DNA of 36,675 nucleotides from an uncultured Verrucomicrobiota bacterium (GCA_937867415.1 CALMKO010000313.1:1-36675), one strand, 5' to 3'. Positions 18,229 through 28,063 are shown, counted from the stretch's first letter. Numbers and translations are program-made. The notes: generated by a model not told the origin, from the letters alone.

Positions 18229-18647
18229 CGCGCTACCTACTCGACACCGTGGCCGTTTCGGAATTGCGGCGGGATGCCCGCCGCATGCATCCCGCCTTCG
18301 CGCTCTGGCAACAAAATGTCGGTGACGTCTGGCTGAGCGTCATCACGCTGAATGAAATCCGCTATGGCATGCGCGTGGTGAAGCGCAAGGATGAGCCCTT
18401 CGCCGCCATTCTGGAAAAGTGGTATGCCCAGCTTATCGCGCAACCGCAGCGATTCCGGATTCTTGATGTAGGCGGCCCCATCGCCGAACTTGCCGCCGAC
18501 TTCAGGGCTTCCCACGGCACCTCGGTAGAGGACTCTCTTATCGCCGCCACTGCGAAAGTCCACAACCTCACCGTGGCCACCCGAAACACCACCCACTTCG
18601 CCGCCTGCGGCGTGGATATCGAAAACCCGTGGGAATTTTCCGCATGA
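18225..18647 (+). CDS. PIN-domain toxin (VapC family)
   Basis: 140 aa MTRYLLDTVAVSELRR...VITLNEIRYGMR...HGTSVEDSLIAATAKVHNLTVATRNTTHFAACGVDIENPW; PIN acidic residues largely retained. Confidence 0.9.
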   Translation: MTRYLLDTVAVSELRRDARRMHPAFALWQQNVGDVWLSVITLNEIRYGMRVVKRKDEPFAAILEKWYAQLIAQPQRFRILDVGGPIAELAADFRASHGTSVEDSLIAATAKVHNLTVATRNTTHFAACGVDIENPWEFSA

Positions 18648-18829
18648 CCTCTCCCAAAGCCCCAACAAGGCGCAATTCGATAGCCCAGAGCAAGGAGCCA
18701 CACGCCGCCGCCCTGGGTCCACCGCCCCACCAAACCCAAGCTCTAAAGGGGTGGGACAAATGCACGGCGCTACATGAAATGTGCCCCGAACTCGCATGAT
18801 CCAAATCCATCTTCATCCGTGCCCATCCG

Positions 18830-19010
18830 GTGCGCTCCGTGGTCCGAAGATTGTTTAACCACGGAATGCACAGCATGCACGGAGGTGGAGCTTCCGCGCT
18901 TTCCAAGCACTTTCATTCTTCTCTTCATTCCGTGTATTCCGTGCGCTCTGTGGTTAGAAGATTGTTGAACCACGGAATGCACAGCATGCACGGAGGTGGA
19001 GCTGCCGCGT
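18830..19010. repeat. Tandem copies of a palindromic AACCACGGAATGCACAGCATGCACGGAGGTGGAGCT repeat
   Basis: A 36-nt identical block at 18857-18892 and 18968-19003, with inverted GTGTATTCCGTGCGCTCTGTGGTT between them. Confidence 0.85.
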
Positions 19011-19125
19011 CGTTGGCCTCAGCATGTCGCCTAAACAGAACCGTAAGCAGCGAGCATGAATAAGAGAGCGAAAGCCTCCTCAATCCACTAGCGGTTAGAC
19101 GCCACCGTCAAGGTGGCGGGCAAGG

Positions 19126-21066
19126 TCATTCTTTCGGGGAGCCGGGCTGGGCGGGGGTGGTGGATTTTTGCCATGAGTCGAAGTCGTAGGTCAGGCTTTG
19201 GTCGCCGAGGCGGATCATCAACGGGCCGTCGGTTTTTTGCCGGACCATGGGGTTGTTGTGCAGGAGTTCGGTCGAGAAGACGAGGGGGCTGCCGTCCACC
19301 TTGAGTTGGTCTTTGTAGGGCTCTTTGTGGGGTTGCCAGACGAACTCCATGAGGCGGCCGGCGAGGGTGCGGTATTTGATCGAGGGGATGGGTGCGTCGA
19401 TGGCAGAGGCGTCGAGCTTGGTGCGGGTGGTCACTGCATGAGCGAAGCGGGTCAGCTCGGCGTCCACGCCGCCGCCGGCGAAGGGCTTGAGTTCGGAGGT
19501 TTCAAGGATCCACGCGTTCTGCCGTGCTTCGCACCAGAGCATGTCGTTGTTGCCCCACTTCTTGCCCCACTTGCAGGGTTTCACGCTGAAGAAACCCATC
19601 AGCATCGAGCCGTTGTGACAGAATATCCAGCCGTCTTTTTCCATGCGCTTGATGATGCTGCCGGTGGCGGGGAAGGGGGCGTAGAGTTTGTAATAGGGGT
19701 AGTCAAACTCACGGTTACGGACCTTTACCTTTTCGGGTACGGCGTAGAGCCCTAACAGCGTTTGCTCGTGCTGCATGTATTGGCTGAATCCGTTTTCGCC
19801 ATAGCCAAGCTGGTTCGCCCGTTTCTCCTGCAAGGCGTAGGGGCGGTAGGGGTTCTCCATGCAGACGGCGAAGGTGGATGAAGGCTTGTCGGAGATCCAC
19901 TTGAGCATGTGGCGGCGGGATTCCTTGTAGAGCCCGGAGGTGGGTTCGCCGGCTTGGTCCCACTGGCTGCAAAGGCTGTAAGCGGGCGTGTGCCAAGTCA
20001 TGCGGTGGACATTGGCCGACTTCATGGCGGCGACGTACGAGCGGTGGAGAAATGGCTTCGAACGTGCGGTGGCGACTTTGACGATCAGCTCGGGCACCTT
20101 GTAAGCGCCGGGTGTGGCCATCCAGAACGAGTGGATGTAGCCGATGCCACCGGCGGAGATCGAGCGACAGGCGCCGAATGAAACCCAGGCCGCCGCGGCG
20201 GTGGAACTCATGGACTCGAGTCCGGTATCGGTGGAGCCCCAGTATTTCGCGCGGGAGGCTGAGCCGATGTTGTAGCCTTGGTTCCAGGTGCAGGCGATGT
20301 CGAGCATCATGGCGTCGAGGGTGAGGGTGGCGCGCTTGCGCATTTCCGGGTCTCTGGCATACTCCACCAGCATCCTAACAGCTGATAGATTCACGCCGAG
20401 GTAGATGGTCGCTCCGTATTCGCTGAAGTTTTTTTTCGTGATTTCCTCGAAGCCGGAGAAGAGGCGGGCTTTGGTGGCGGTTTTGATTTGCTCCGCATTC
20501 TGGCCCGCGCGATCCACCAGTTCCGGCCATTCCTCGGCGGCGAGAAATCCGGAGGCGTCCATCATGAGTTTGTAGTTCCATGCGCCGCGGGCGTAGCCGG
20601 TGAGTGCCTTGTGGTCGTTGTAAAGCGCCACGTAGTCGCGGATCTTATGGGCGGTGGCTTGGGGGATCTTGTGCTTGCCGAGGAAGTAGGTGTTGACCAG
20701 TGCCGCTTTGTCGAAGGGGTCGAGCGCGGGGCCGGGTTTTTTCAGGGTGCTTTTGTCCTGCGCTTGATCGAAGGCGCTTTGGCGTGCGATGCGATCACGG
20801 CCCTTGGCGAGCTGATAGGCGGCTGCCGCGTCGAGTTTGGCGAGGGCGTAGGCGGTGTCTACATTGAGCACCAGTCGGGCCGCGTAGCATGGCGCGGCGG
20901 CCTTTGGGTAGGTTTCGTTTTTCGGGTCCGGCTTCACGCTTGCCACGTAGCGAACCATGGCGGCGGCCCGTTCCTCCATGGTCTTGCCGTCGAGGCGCGG
21001 GGCTTGGGCGTGGGCGTGGGCGGTGGTGGCGAGGCAGGCGATGAACGGGACGAGTAAGCGGAGCAT
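19126..21066 (-). CDS. Large secreted protein of unknown function, possibly polysaccharide-active (lyase-like)
   Basis: 646 aa with signal peptide (MLRLLVPFIACLATTAHAHA); located 7 bp downstream of the GH95 gene on the same strand; no family recognised confidently. Confidence 0.7.
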   Translation of the reverse strand: MLRLLVPFIACLATTAHAHAQAPRLDGKTMEERAAAMVRYVASVKPDPKNETYPKAAAPCYAARLVLNVDTAYALAKLDAAAAYQLAKGRDRIARQSAFDQAQDKSTLKKPGPALDPFDKAALVNTYFLGKHKIPQATAHKIRDYVALYNDHKALTGYARGAWNYKLMMDASGFLAAEEWPELVDRAGQNAEQIKTATKARLFSGFEEITKKNFSEYGATIYLGVNLSAVRMLVEYARDPEMRKRATLTLDAMMLDIACTWNQGYNIGSASRAKYWGSTDTGLESMSSTAAAAWVSFGACRSISAGGIGYIHSFWMATPGAYKVPELIVKVATARSKPFLHRSYVAAMKSANVHRMTWHTPAYSLCSQWDQAGEPTSGLYKESRRHMLKWISDKPSSTFAVCMENPYRPYALQEKRANQLGYGENGFSQYMQHEQTLLGLYAVPEKVKVRNREFDYPYYKLYAPFPATGSIIKRMEKDGWIFCHNGSMLMGFFSVKPCKWGKKWGNNDMLWCEARQNAWILETSELKPFAGGGVDAELTRFAHAVTTRTKLDASAIDAPIPSIKYRTLAGRLMEFVWQPHKEPYKDQLKVDGSPLVFSTELLHNNPMVRQKTDGPLMIRLGDQSLTYDFDSWQKSTTPAQPGSPKE

Positions 21067-21073
21067 GGCTTTA

Positions 21074-23308
21074 TCAGGGTTGGATCTGATAGGTCATGCC
21101 GGGCTTGGTGGGGAAATGGAAGAGTCCCTTGGCGTCCGGCTTGATTTTGGCGCTGCGGCCGTCTTTTTGCTGGAGGGTGATTTCCAGGGGGGCGCCTTGG
21201 AGGCGCAGGATGGCGGGGTTCCCGAGTTCCGAGGTGAGTTCGGCGCTGCGGAGTTTTCCCTCCTTCCAGACCGCGCCGACTTCGAAGCCGCCGCGGGCCT
21301 TGAGGCCGCGGACGCTGCCGTCCTGCCACTTGGGTGAGACGGCTGGCAGGATCGCGATTTCTCCGGCGTGGGACTGCACCAGCATTTCACAGATTCCGGC
21401 GGTGATTCCGTAGTTGCCGTCGATCTGGAATGGCGGGTGATTGGTGAAGAGGTTGGCGAGGGTGTTGTGGGTGAGCAGGCCGCGGATCATTTCGGCGGAT
21501 TTTTCCGGTCTGGCGAGGCGGGCCCACATCGCGGTGCGCCAGGCCCAGGTCCATGAGCGGCGGGAGTCGCCGGAGGTGCCGCGGGATTCGAGGGAAATGG
21601 CAGCCGCCTTGGCGAGTTCAGGCGTGCCGTGCAGCGTGAACTGGCGGCCTGGGTGGAGTGCGAACAAGTGCGACGTGTGACGGTGACCGGATTTTTCCAA
21701 GTCCGGGCGCTCGGTGGTCCATTCCATGATCTGGCCCCATGAGCCGATCTGCGGGCCTAACAATTTTTCGCGGGCGCTGGTGATTTTTTCAACGAGTGGG
21801 CCGGACTTGCCGAGGGCCTTGGCGGCTTCGAGGGTGTTGGTGAAAAGATCCCATACGATTTGTTGGTCATGGGCGACACCGTCTTCACGTGGGCCGTGCT
21901 CGGGTGACCAGCCTTTGGGGACCACGAGTTTGCCGTCCTTTTCCACGAGGTGGTCGAGCCAGTAGGCGCAGACATCGCTGAAGACGGGCCAGGCGGATTC
22001 TGCGAGGAATTTCCGGTCTCCAGTGAAGGCGAAGTGTTCCCAGAAATGTTGGGCGAGCCAGGCGGAGGAGGGGAGGTTCCACTGCCAGCCGTTGCCGCCG
22101 TAGATGTTGACGGAGGTGCGCATCGTCCAGCCGGGAGTTTTTTCGCCGAAGGCTTTCACGGTCGCCTCGCGGCTGCCGGGGATCATGGCGGTGGTCCAGT
22201 GGAAGAGCGGTAGTGCGCACTCGGATAGATTGGCCGGCTCGGCGAGCCAGTAGTTCATCTGGATGTTGATGTTCGTGTGATAATCCGCATACCAGGCGGG
22301 CTTGTTCTGGTTGTTCCAGAGTCCCTGGAGGTTGGCGGGAAGTAGGCCGCGCGAGCTGGAAATGAGCAGGTAGCGGCCGTATTGGAACATCAATGTTTCG
22401 AGGTGTGGGTCCTCGGCACCTTTTTGGTAAGCCTCAAGGCGCTTGCCGATGGATGGGTCGGCAGGAGGCGGGCCGATGTCGAGATCCACGCGGCCCATCA
22501 GTTTTTGGAAATCCGCGAGATGGGCCTTGCGGAGCACGTCGTAGGTTTTCGATGCCGCGGCGGTGGTTTGTTGGTTGACTGTTTGTATGGGATCGATGCC
22601 GCTGCGGAAGTTCTTGTTAGGGTCGAGTGCGTAGTCGGTGGCGGCGGTGAGGATGATGGTGGCTGAGTTCCCGGTGAAGGTGAGTTTGTCGGTGGTGGTC
22701 TCGACCTTGTCGCAGACTAGCTTGAGTTTCGCCGCCTTGCGCAGGCCGTTGGAGAGGCTTGTGGAAAAGGCGAGTTGGCCGTCGCTGGCAGTGGTCGTTT
22801 CCTGGTGGGCGCCGGTGATTTGCAGGTTGCCGGAGATTTTCCCCGGTTGGTCCGCCTGGATGCGGATCACGATGGCCTCGTCCGGTTTGCTGGCGAAGAC
22901 CTCGCGGGTGAAGGTGGTGCCATCCTGCTTCCAGGTGGTGGTGTGGATGCCGGTGGCGAGGTCGAGGCTGCGGGAGAAGTCGGATGTTTTTCCGTCCGGC
23001 TTCATTTCCAGATAGAGGTCGCCGAAATTCTGATAGGATCCGAATTCCTCCACTTCGTATTCGCCGGATGGGTTGTTTCCGCCGGTCCAGAGGCTGATGT
23101 CGTTGAACTGGATGTGTTCTTTGAGCGGGTTGCCGAAGATCATCGCGCCGATGCGGCCGTTGCCGATCGGCTGGGCCTGGCTTTCCCAGTTGGACGATGG
23201 GAAGCCGGTCTTGTCATTCCGGGACTGCGGAGGTCTGTCGAAGCGGATTTCCAGCGGGCTGGCGTGGAGTTGGGAGAGGAGCAGGGTGGTGATGAAGATG
23301 GAGCGCAT
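21074..23308 (-). CDS. GH95-family alpha-L-fucosidase-like glycoside hydrolase
   Basis: 744 aa; [43 protein letters not shown]-like '[25 protein letters not shown]', '[26 protein letters not shown]'. Confidence 0.93.
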   Translation of the reverse strand: MRSIFITTLLLSQLHASPLEIRFDRPPQSRNDKTGFPSSNWESQAQPIGNGRIGAMIFGNPLKEHIQFNDISLWTGGNNPSGEYEVEEFGSYQNFGDLYLEMKPDGKTSDFSRSLDLATGIHTTTWKQDGTTFTREVFASKPDEAIVIRIQADQPGKISGNLQITGAHQETTTASDGQLAFSTSLSNGLRKAAKLKLVCDKVETTTDKLTFTGNSATIILTAATDYALDPNKNFRSGIDPIQTVNQQTTAAASKTYDVLRKAHLADFQKLMGRVDLDIGPPPADPSIGKRLEAYQKGAEDPHLETLMFQYGRYLLISSSRGLLPANLQGLWNNQNKPAWYADYHTNINIQMNYWLAEPANLSECALPLFHWTTAMIPGSREATVKAFGEKTPGWTMRTSVNIYGGNGWQWNLPSSAWLAQHFWEHFAFTGDRKFLAESAWPVFSDVCAYWLDHLVEKDGKLVVPKGWSPEHGPREDGVAHDQQIVWDLFTNTLEAAKALGKSGPLVEKITSAREKLLGPQIGSWGQIMEWTTERPDLEKSGHRHTSHLFALHPGRQFTLHGTPELAKAAAISLESRGTSGDSRRSWTWAWRTAMWARLARPEKSAEMIRGLLTHNTLANLFTNHPPFQIDGNYGITAGICEMLVQSHAGEIAILPAVSPKWQDGSVRGLKARGGFEVGAVWKEGKLRSAELTSELGNPAILRLQGAPLEITLQQKDGRSAKIKPDAKGLFHFPTKPGMTYQIQP

Positions 23309-23910
23309 GGCGTTTTGGGGCGTGGATGGGGAAGCGTGGATCGCGGATGGGTTTTGGGTTGTGGGTTTTGGGTTGCATTCCTGAAGCGTAGTTTGGCGTG
23401 GGGAACACGGGCATCATAGAATTCCGTTGGCTTGGTTGGCGATTGCGTTTTTCAGATTGTTTTTGTCAGGTGGGTTTGACCGAGGTGGCAGGGTCGGTTG
23501 TTCCAGAGCTGGGTGGGGAGAAGTCGGGCAGAGAGCCGCCCTGGCAGTAATCGATCAAGCGAATCGTTCACGCTCTGAAGCGTGGAGCGGAGGTTGCCAG
23601 AATTCGAGTTTTTCGCTATTTCCCCCTTGATAGCCACGGCATCATCTTCTTTCCCACTTCCGTCTTTGCCACCATGGTCTGGTTTAGCCTTTCCTTGGCC
23701 GGACTTCCGAGTTCGCCTTGGTGGAGGGAGGCGGAAGGGCGGTTAGCGAACGGAACTGATGCATGGGACGACATCCGAGAGGCTTCATGAAGACCTTCCC
23801 CGTTGATTTGCCGGATTTTACCGGCCATCCATTTCCTTGGAAGATGACATGGGAGCGTGTGTGGGGTCGCCAGTAGCTTGCTGAGCGAATTGGCAGGCGG
23901 GTTTGATCGG

Positions 23911-25476
23911 TCAACCGTTTGCCTGGACTCCTGCTGGTTCGGGTTCCGGTGCAGGGGTTCGCTCGCCCCAGGTGTGCCAGCCCTCGCGGAGTTCGATTTT
24001 TCCCCATTGCCAGAGCATTCCGAAGAGTCTTTTGGTATCGCTGCGCTCGAGCGTGAAGCCTGGGATCAACGAGCGGCGGTTTGCATTCATCCGGCCTTGG
24101 ATGCGAAGGCGGCGGCGGCGGCGGGCGATGGCTGCGAAGCGCCTGCTATAACAACGCATCAGGGCGCTGAAGAATCTGCCACTCGGTGGTGAAAACGGCG
24201 GATCCAACAGCGCTGCGTCCCCCCGGAGGAAGACAGGCTGCACGACTCCCCAATAGTAGAGGCTGAGGTCGAGCCTGAAGGCGAGTTCCATGAGGTCATA
24301 CTCGCCCATGTAGTGATATTTGTCTTTGTAGAGGGCACGGAACCAGCGCTCGTGGCTCGTCTGAAAGTCGCGGTTGTGCTTGCGGATTTTCTCCTCAAGC
24401 GGCATCCCGGAGCGCCCGGCGGTGATGAGATCGGCTGCGGCGCTGGTGGTGAACGAAATCCAATCCATCCCGGGGCTGTAAAATGGATCCATGAAGGCGG
24501 CCGCGTCACCGACCAATACGAAGCCGTCGCCCGCGAAGGTGGTGCTGTAATACGCCAGGTTCTTCCGCCGGTGGACATCATCCTCCACAAAGCTGGCATT
24601 TTCCAACATCTCTCGGGCGACGGGGTGCTTGGAGAGGAAGTCCTTGAGCCGATCTCCGAGTCTTCCGCCTTCTTGGGGAAAATCGACGAGTCTCTGGTCA
24701 TAAACCACCCCCACGCTCACATCGCCGCCTTTGAGGGGGATGAACCACGCCCACCAGCCATCGCCGATGATGTGGTTGGTGGCGGTGCCGCGGGTGCCGT
24801 AGACGGCGGCGGCCCATGACGGGTATTTTTCCGCGAGCTCGCGGCTGTCCCAGTCCTTGACTCCGGTCCAGCGTGACCAGGCGGCGGCGGTGGGGTGCTC
24901 GGAATTCGAGCGCCACCAACCTTGTTTGCGGGCGAGCAGGGCGTTCACTCCGGAGGCGTCCACGATCCAGCGGGCGCTGGCTTGGAAGCGGTGGTCGCCA
25001 TTTTTCACCTCCATGGTTTGCCGTCCGCCGGGAGTGAGGGTTACCTTCGAGACGATGGCCGGGCGGATGATCTCCGCGCCTAACAGTTCGGCGCGCCTCA
25101 GGACTTCTTCGTCAAACGCGGCCCGGTCGAGTTGATAGGAAGGGAGTCTAGCTAAGTATTTCGGGCCGACTTCCGAGGATTGGTCGAGTGTCCGGACTTG
25201 GTCATTGGTGAACCAGAAGCGCAGGCCTTGTTTGGTGATGTGGCAATCGTTGAGGTAGTGTGTCATGCCAAGCACGTGGCCGAGGAAATAGGCGCTCACC
25301 TCGACGGTGGCCTCGCCGACGCGGCGGGTGAGTTTTTCCGACTTGTCGAGGATCAGGATCCGTATGCCCGGGTTCTTGCGTAGCAGTAAAATCGCGGAAG
25401 CCGCACCTGCCAATGCCGCACCGATCACGATGACGTCGTAGGGCGTCGGGTCTTGAGCTGATTCAGCATACGGCAT
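23911..25476 (-). CDS. FAD-dependent oxidoreductase, flavin-dependent halogenase-like
   Basis: 521 aa; DVIVIGAALAGAASAILLLRK (Rossmann), RVGEATVE, DGWWAWFIPLKGGDVSVGVV (WxWxIP-like), GDAAAFMDPFYSPGMDW. Confidence 0.8.
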   Translation of the reverse strand: MPYAESAQDPTPYDVIVIGAALAGAASAILLLRKNPGIRILILDKSEKLTRRVGEATVEVSAYFLGHVLGMTHYLNDCHITKQGLRFWFTNDQVRTLDQSSEVGPKYLARLPSYQLDRAAFDEEVLRRAELLGAEIIRPAIVSKVTLTPGGRQTMEVKNGDHRFQASARWIVDASGVNALLARKQGWWRSNSEHPTAAAWSRWTGVKDWDSRELAEKYPSWAAAVYGTRGTATNHIIGDGWWAWFIPLKGGDVSVGVVYDQRLVDFPQEGGRLGDRLKDFLSKHPVAREMLENASFVEDDVHRRKNLAYYSTTFAGDGFVLVGDAAAFMDPFYSPGMDWISFTTSAAADLITAGRSGMPLEEKIRKHNRDFQTSHERWFRALYKDKYHYMGEYDLMELAFRLDLSLYYWGVVQPVFLRGDAALLDPPFSPPSGRFFSALMRCYSRRFAAIARRRRRLRIQGRMNANRRSLIPGFTLERSDTKRLFGMLWQWGKIELREGWHTWGERTPAPEPEPAGVQANG

Positions 25477-25632
25477 CAGCGGAAGAATCGACCAAGATTG
25501 AGCAAATGCAAAGCTACTATTTTCCGAAGCTTTGAGTCGGGTGAAGCCGCGGAATCGGGATTTCGTGCACGAGAGATGGTTGCGGGCGTTGACAATCCCG
25601 GCGCTAAGCGGCAGAAAGAGGTGTAGCGTCCC

Positions 25633-26178
25633 ATGATATTCCCTGAATTAAAAAAACCTCACTTCAGCTCCCGGGCTTTTTCCAAGCCGTTTCTTTGGGT
25701 TGCCGCCGTGCTCGCTTTAGGCTTGTTGCTGCCGTCTTGCAACCTGATCGGAGCAGCCTTGAGCCTTGGATTGGCGAAGCTGCAGTTTGGTTGTTTACCG
25801 GAGGGCACGCTGATCGACACGGTGAAAGGCCCTGTTGAAATCGAGACTCTTGTAGCAGGGGATGTGGTTGTCGGCTTCGATGGCGCTCCGGTGCAGATCA
25901 CACAGATCCATCAATACCGGGAGGATCCTGCCACGAGCCGCTATGTGACGGTTTATTTCAGCAATGGCTCGGTGGTCAGTGCCTCGCCACGCCACCGGAT
26001 CGACGGACAGCCGGCTTCCACGCTCCAGGTGGGTGATGTATGCGGGGATGCCGCCGTTTCGCGGGTCGAGTCGCTCCATGGCGTCTCACGCAGCTTCGAC
26101 CTGCTTACCGAGGACGCCGGATACCGGATCGGCGGGGTCCCGGTGAATAGCATGATCGAGGAGATGCGGGGGCGCTGA
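25633..26178 (+). CDS. Lipoprotein with a Hint (hedgehog/intein)-like domain
   Basis: 181 aa; lipobox LLLPSC followed by GCLPEGTLIDTVKGPVEIETLVAGDVVVGFDG (Hint block A), SNGSVVSASPRHRI (block B-like), ending YRIGGVPVNSMIEEM. Confidence 0.78.
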   Translation: MIFPELKKPHFSSRAFSKPFLWVAAVLALGLLLPSCNLIGAALSLGLAKLQFGCLPEGTLIDTVKGPVEIETLVAGDVVVGFDGAPVQITQIHQYREDPATSRYVTVYFSNGSVVSASPRHRIDGQPASTLQVGDVCGDAAVSRVESLHGVSRSFDLLTEDAGYRIGGVPVNSMIEEMRGR

Positions 26179-26188
26179 AGCGGGACGA

Positions 26189-27988
26189 TCAATCGCCGCT
26201 TTTGAGCACCTTGATGAAGGCGTCTTGGGGGATGTTCACCTTGCCGAACATTTTCATCTTCTTTTTGCCTTCCTTTTGTTTCTCCAGGAGCTTGCGCTTC
26301 CGGCTGATGTCGCCGCCGTAGCACTTGGCGGTGACGTTTTTACGCATGGCGGAGATGGACTCGCGAGCCACGATTTTTCCACCCACCGCGGCTTGGATGG
26401 CCACGACGAAAAGGTGGGATGGGATCACGTCCTTGAGCTTCCCGGCTAACATGCGTCCGTAGGACTCGGCCTTGTCACGGTGGACGATGGTCGAGAAGGC
26501 CTCCACGGGATCCCCGGCGATGAGCATGTCCATCTTGACCATTTTCGCAGGGCGGTAGCCGGCGTGTTCGTAATCCATGGAGCCGTATCCGCGGGTCATG
26601 GACTTGAGCTTGTCATTGAAGTCCACGAGGATTTCTGAAAGCGGCAGGACGCAGGATAGCATCACTCGGGTGTCGTCGATGGTCTCGGTGTTGGTGACGT
26701 CGCCGCGTTTTTCGAGCACGAGTTGCATCATGTCGCCGATGTATTCCCCGGGGACCATGATATAGACATTGACGATCGGTTCGCGGATTTCCTGGATGCC
26801 TTGGGGGTCGGGGAAGAGCGTTGGGTTGTCGATGATGCGTTCGGAGTCATCCGTCATGGTGACGTGATAGATGACAGAGGGATAGGTCGAGATGACATCC
26901 ATGTCGAACTCGCGGCGGAGGCGCTCCTGGATGATTTCCATGTGTAAAAGCCCGAGGAAGCCGCAGCGGAAGCCGAAGCCAAGCGCGGTTGAACTTTCCG
27001 AGGAAAAGGTGAATGCCGGGTCGTTGATTTGCAGCTTGCCCATCGCCATTTTGAGGGCTTCGTAATCCGAAGAATCCACCGGATAGATCCCGGAAAACAC
27101 CATGGGCTGGATTTCCTTGTAGCCGGGCAAGGCCTCGGGGCAGGGGTGGGTGTTGTCGGTCATGGTGTCGCCGACCTTGACCTCGCTGGCGGCCTTCATG
27201 TTGGCGATGACGTAGCCGACGTCGCCGGCAGAGAGCATCTCACGGGCGCTCATCTTCGGGGTGAAGACGCCCACCTCCTTGACCTCGTAGGTCTTGCCGG
27301 TGGCCATGAGCTTGACCCGTTGGCCTTTTTTCACGGTCCCGGAAAACACCCGGACGTAAGAGACGACCCCGCGGTAGGTGTCGTAGAGCGAGTCGAATAC
27401 CGAGCAGCGCAGCAGTTGGTCCGGATTCTCGACCGGAGCAGGCACGCGGGCGACGATGGCTTCCAGAATATCTTCGATGCCGATGCCCGCTTTGGCGGAG
27501 GCGGGGATGCAGTCCTCCGCGGGGATGCAGAGGATTTCCTCCAGCTGTTTTTTGCATTTCTCGACGTCTGCGGCGGGCAGGTCGATCTTGTTGAGGACGG
27601 GGATGATGAGGAGGTTCTGCTCCGTGGCGAGGTGCAGGTTTGCCACGGTTTGCGCTTCGACGCCTTGGGCGGCATCGACCATCAGGATGGCGCCTTCGCA
27701 GGCGGCGAGAGCCCGCGAGACCTCGTAGGAAAAGTCAACGTGGCCGGGAGTGTCCAGCAGGTTGAGTTTGTAGGTTTTTCCGTCCTTGGCTTTGTATTCC
27801 ATGGCGACGGGGTGAGATTTGATGGTGATTCCTTTTTCGCGTTCGAGGTCCATGGAATCCAGTTGCTGGGCACTGGTTTCCCGCATGGTCACGGTGCTGG
27901 TCATTTCCATGAGACGATCGGAAAGCGTGGTTTTCCCGTGGTCAATGTGGGCGATGATGGAGAAATTACGGGTCAGCTCGGTGGACAT
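26189..27988 (-). CDS. lepA: Elongation factor 4 (LepA)
   Basis: 599 aa from MSTELTRNFSIIAHIDHGKTTLSDRLMEMT; GTPase motifs DTPGHVDF, NKIDLP; C-terminus GGDISRKRKLLEKQKEGKKKMKMFGKVNIPQDAFIKVL. Confidence 0.98.
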   Translation of the reverse strand: MSTELTRNFSIIAHIDHGKTTLSDRLMEMTSTVTMRETSAQQLDSMDLEREKGITIKSHPVAMEYKAKDGKTYKLNLLDTPGHVDFSYEVSRALAACEGAILMVDAAQGVEAQTVANLHLATEQNLLIIPVLNKIDLPAADVEKCKKQLEEILCIPAEDCIPASAKAGIGIEDILEAIVARVPAPVENPDQLLRCSVFDSLYDTYRGVVSYVRVFSGTVKKGQRVKLMATGKTYEVKEVGVFTPKMSAREMLSAGDVGYVIANMKAASEVKVGDTMTDNTHPCPEALPGYKEIQPMVFSGIYPVDSSDYEALKMAMGKLQINDPAFTFSSESSTALGFGFRCGFLGLLHMEIIQERLRREFDMDVISTYPSVIYHVTMTDDSERIIDNPTLFPDPQGIQEIREPIVNVYIMVPGEYIGDMMQLVLEKRGDVTNTETIDDTRVMLSCVLPLSEILVDFNDKLKSMTRGYGSMDYEHAGYRPAKMVKMDMLIAGDPVEAFSTIVHRDKAESYGRMLAGKLKDVIPSHLFVVAIQAAVGGKIVARESISAMRKNVTAKCYGGDISRKRKLLEKQKEGKKKMKMFGKVNIPQDAFIKVLKSGD

Positions 27989-28063
27989 GGGCGGATAGTA
28001 GTCGGCAGGGACGGCGCGAGGGAAAGCAGGAAACTCGAAACAAGGCACGAAAAATAAAGGGAA

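Noticed and set aside
18830-19010. Possible CRISPR-like repeat array
   Set aside because: Only two units, palindromic arms, no regular spacers and no cas genes; better explained as REP/MITE-like repeats.
22775-23419. 214-aa plus-strand ORF opposite the GH95 gene
   Set aside because: Antisense shadow; low complexity and no domain.
23420-23905. Roughly 80-codon start-less plus-strand frame (SIKRIVHALKRGAEVARIRVFRYFPLDSHGIIFF...) and opposing short ORFs
   Set aside because: No start codon at the beginning and no recognised family; could be a decayed gene, but the evidence is not enough to call it.
27029-28057. 342-aa plus-strand ORF opposite lepA
   Set aside because: Antisense shadow ORF in a high-GC gene; lepA on the minus strand is unambiguous.
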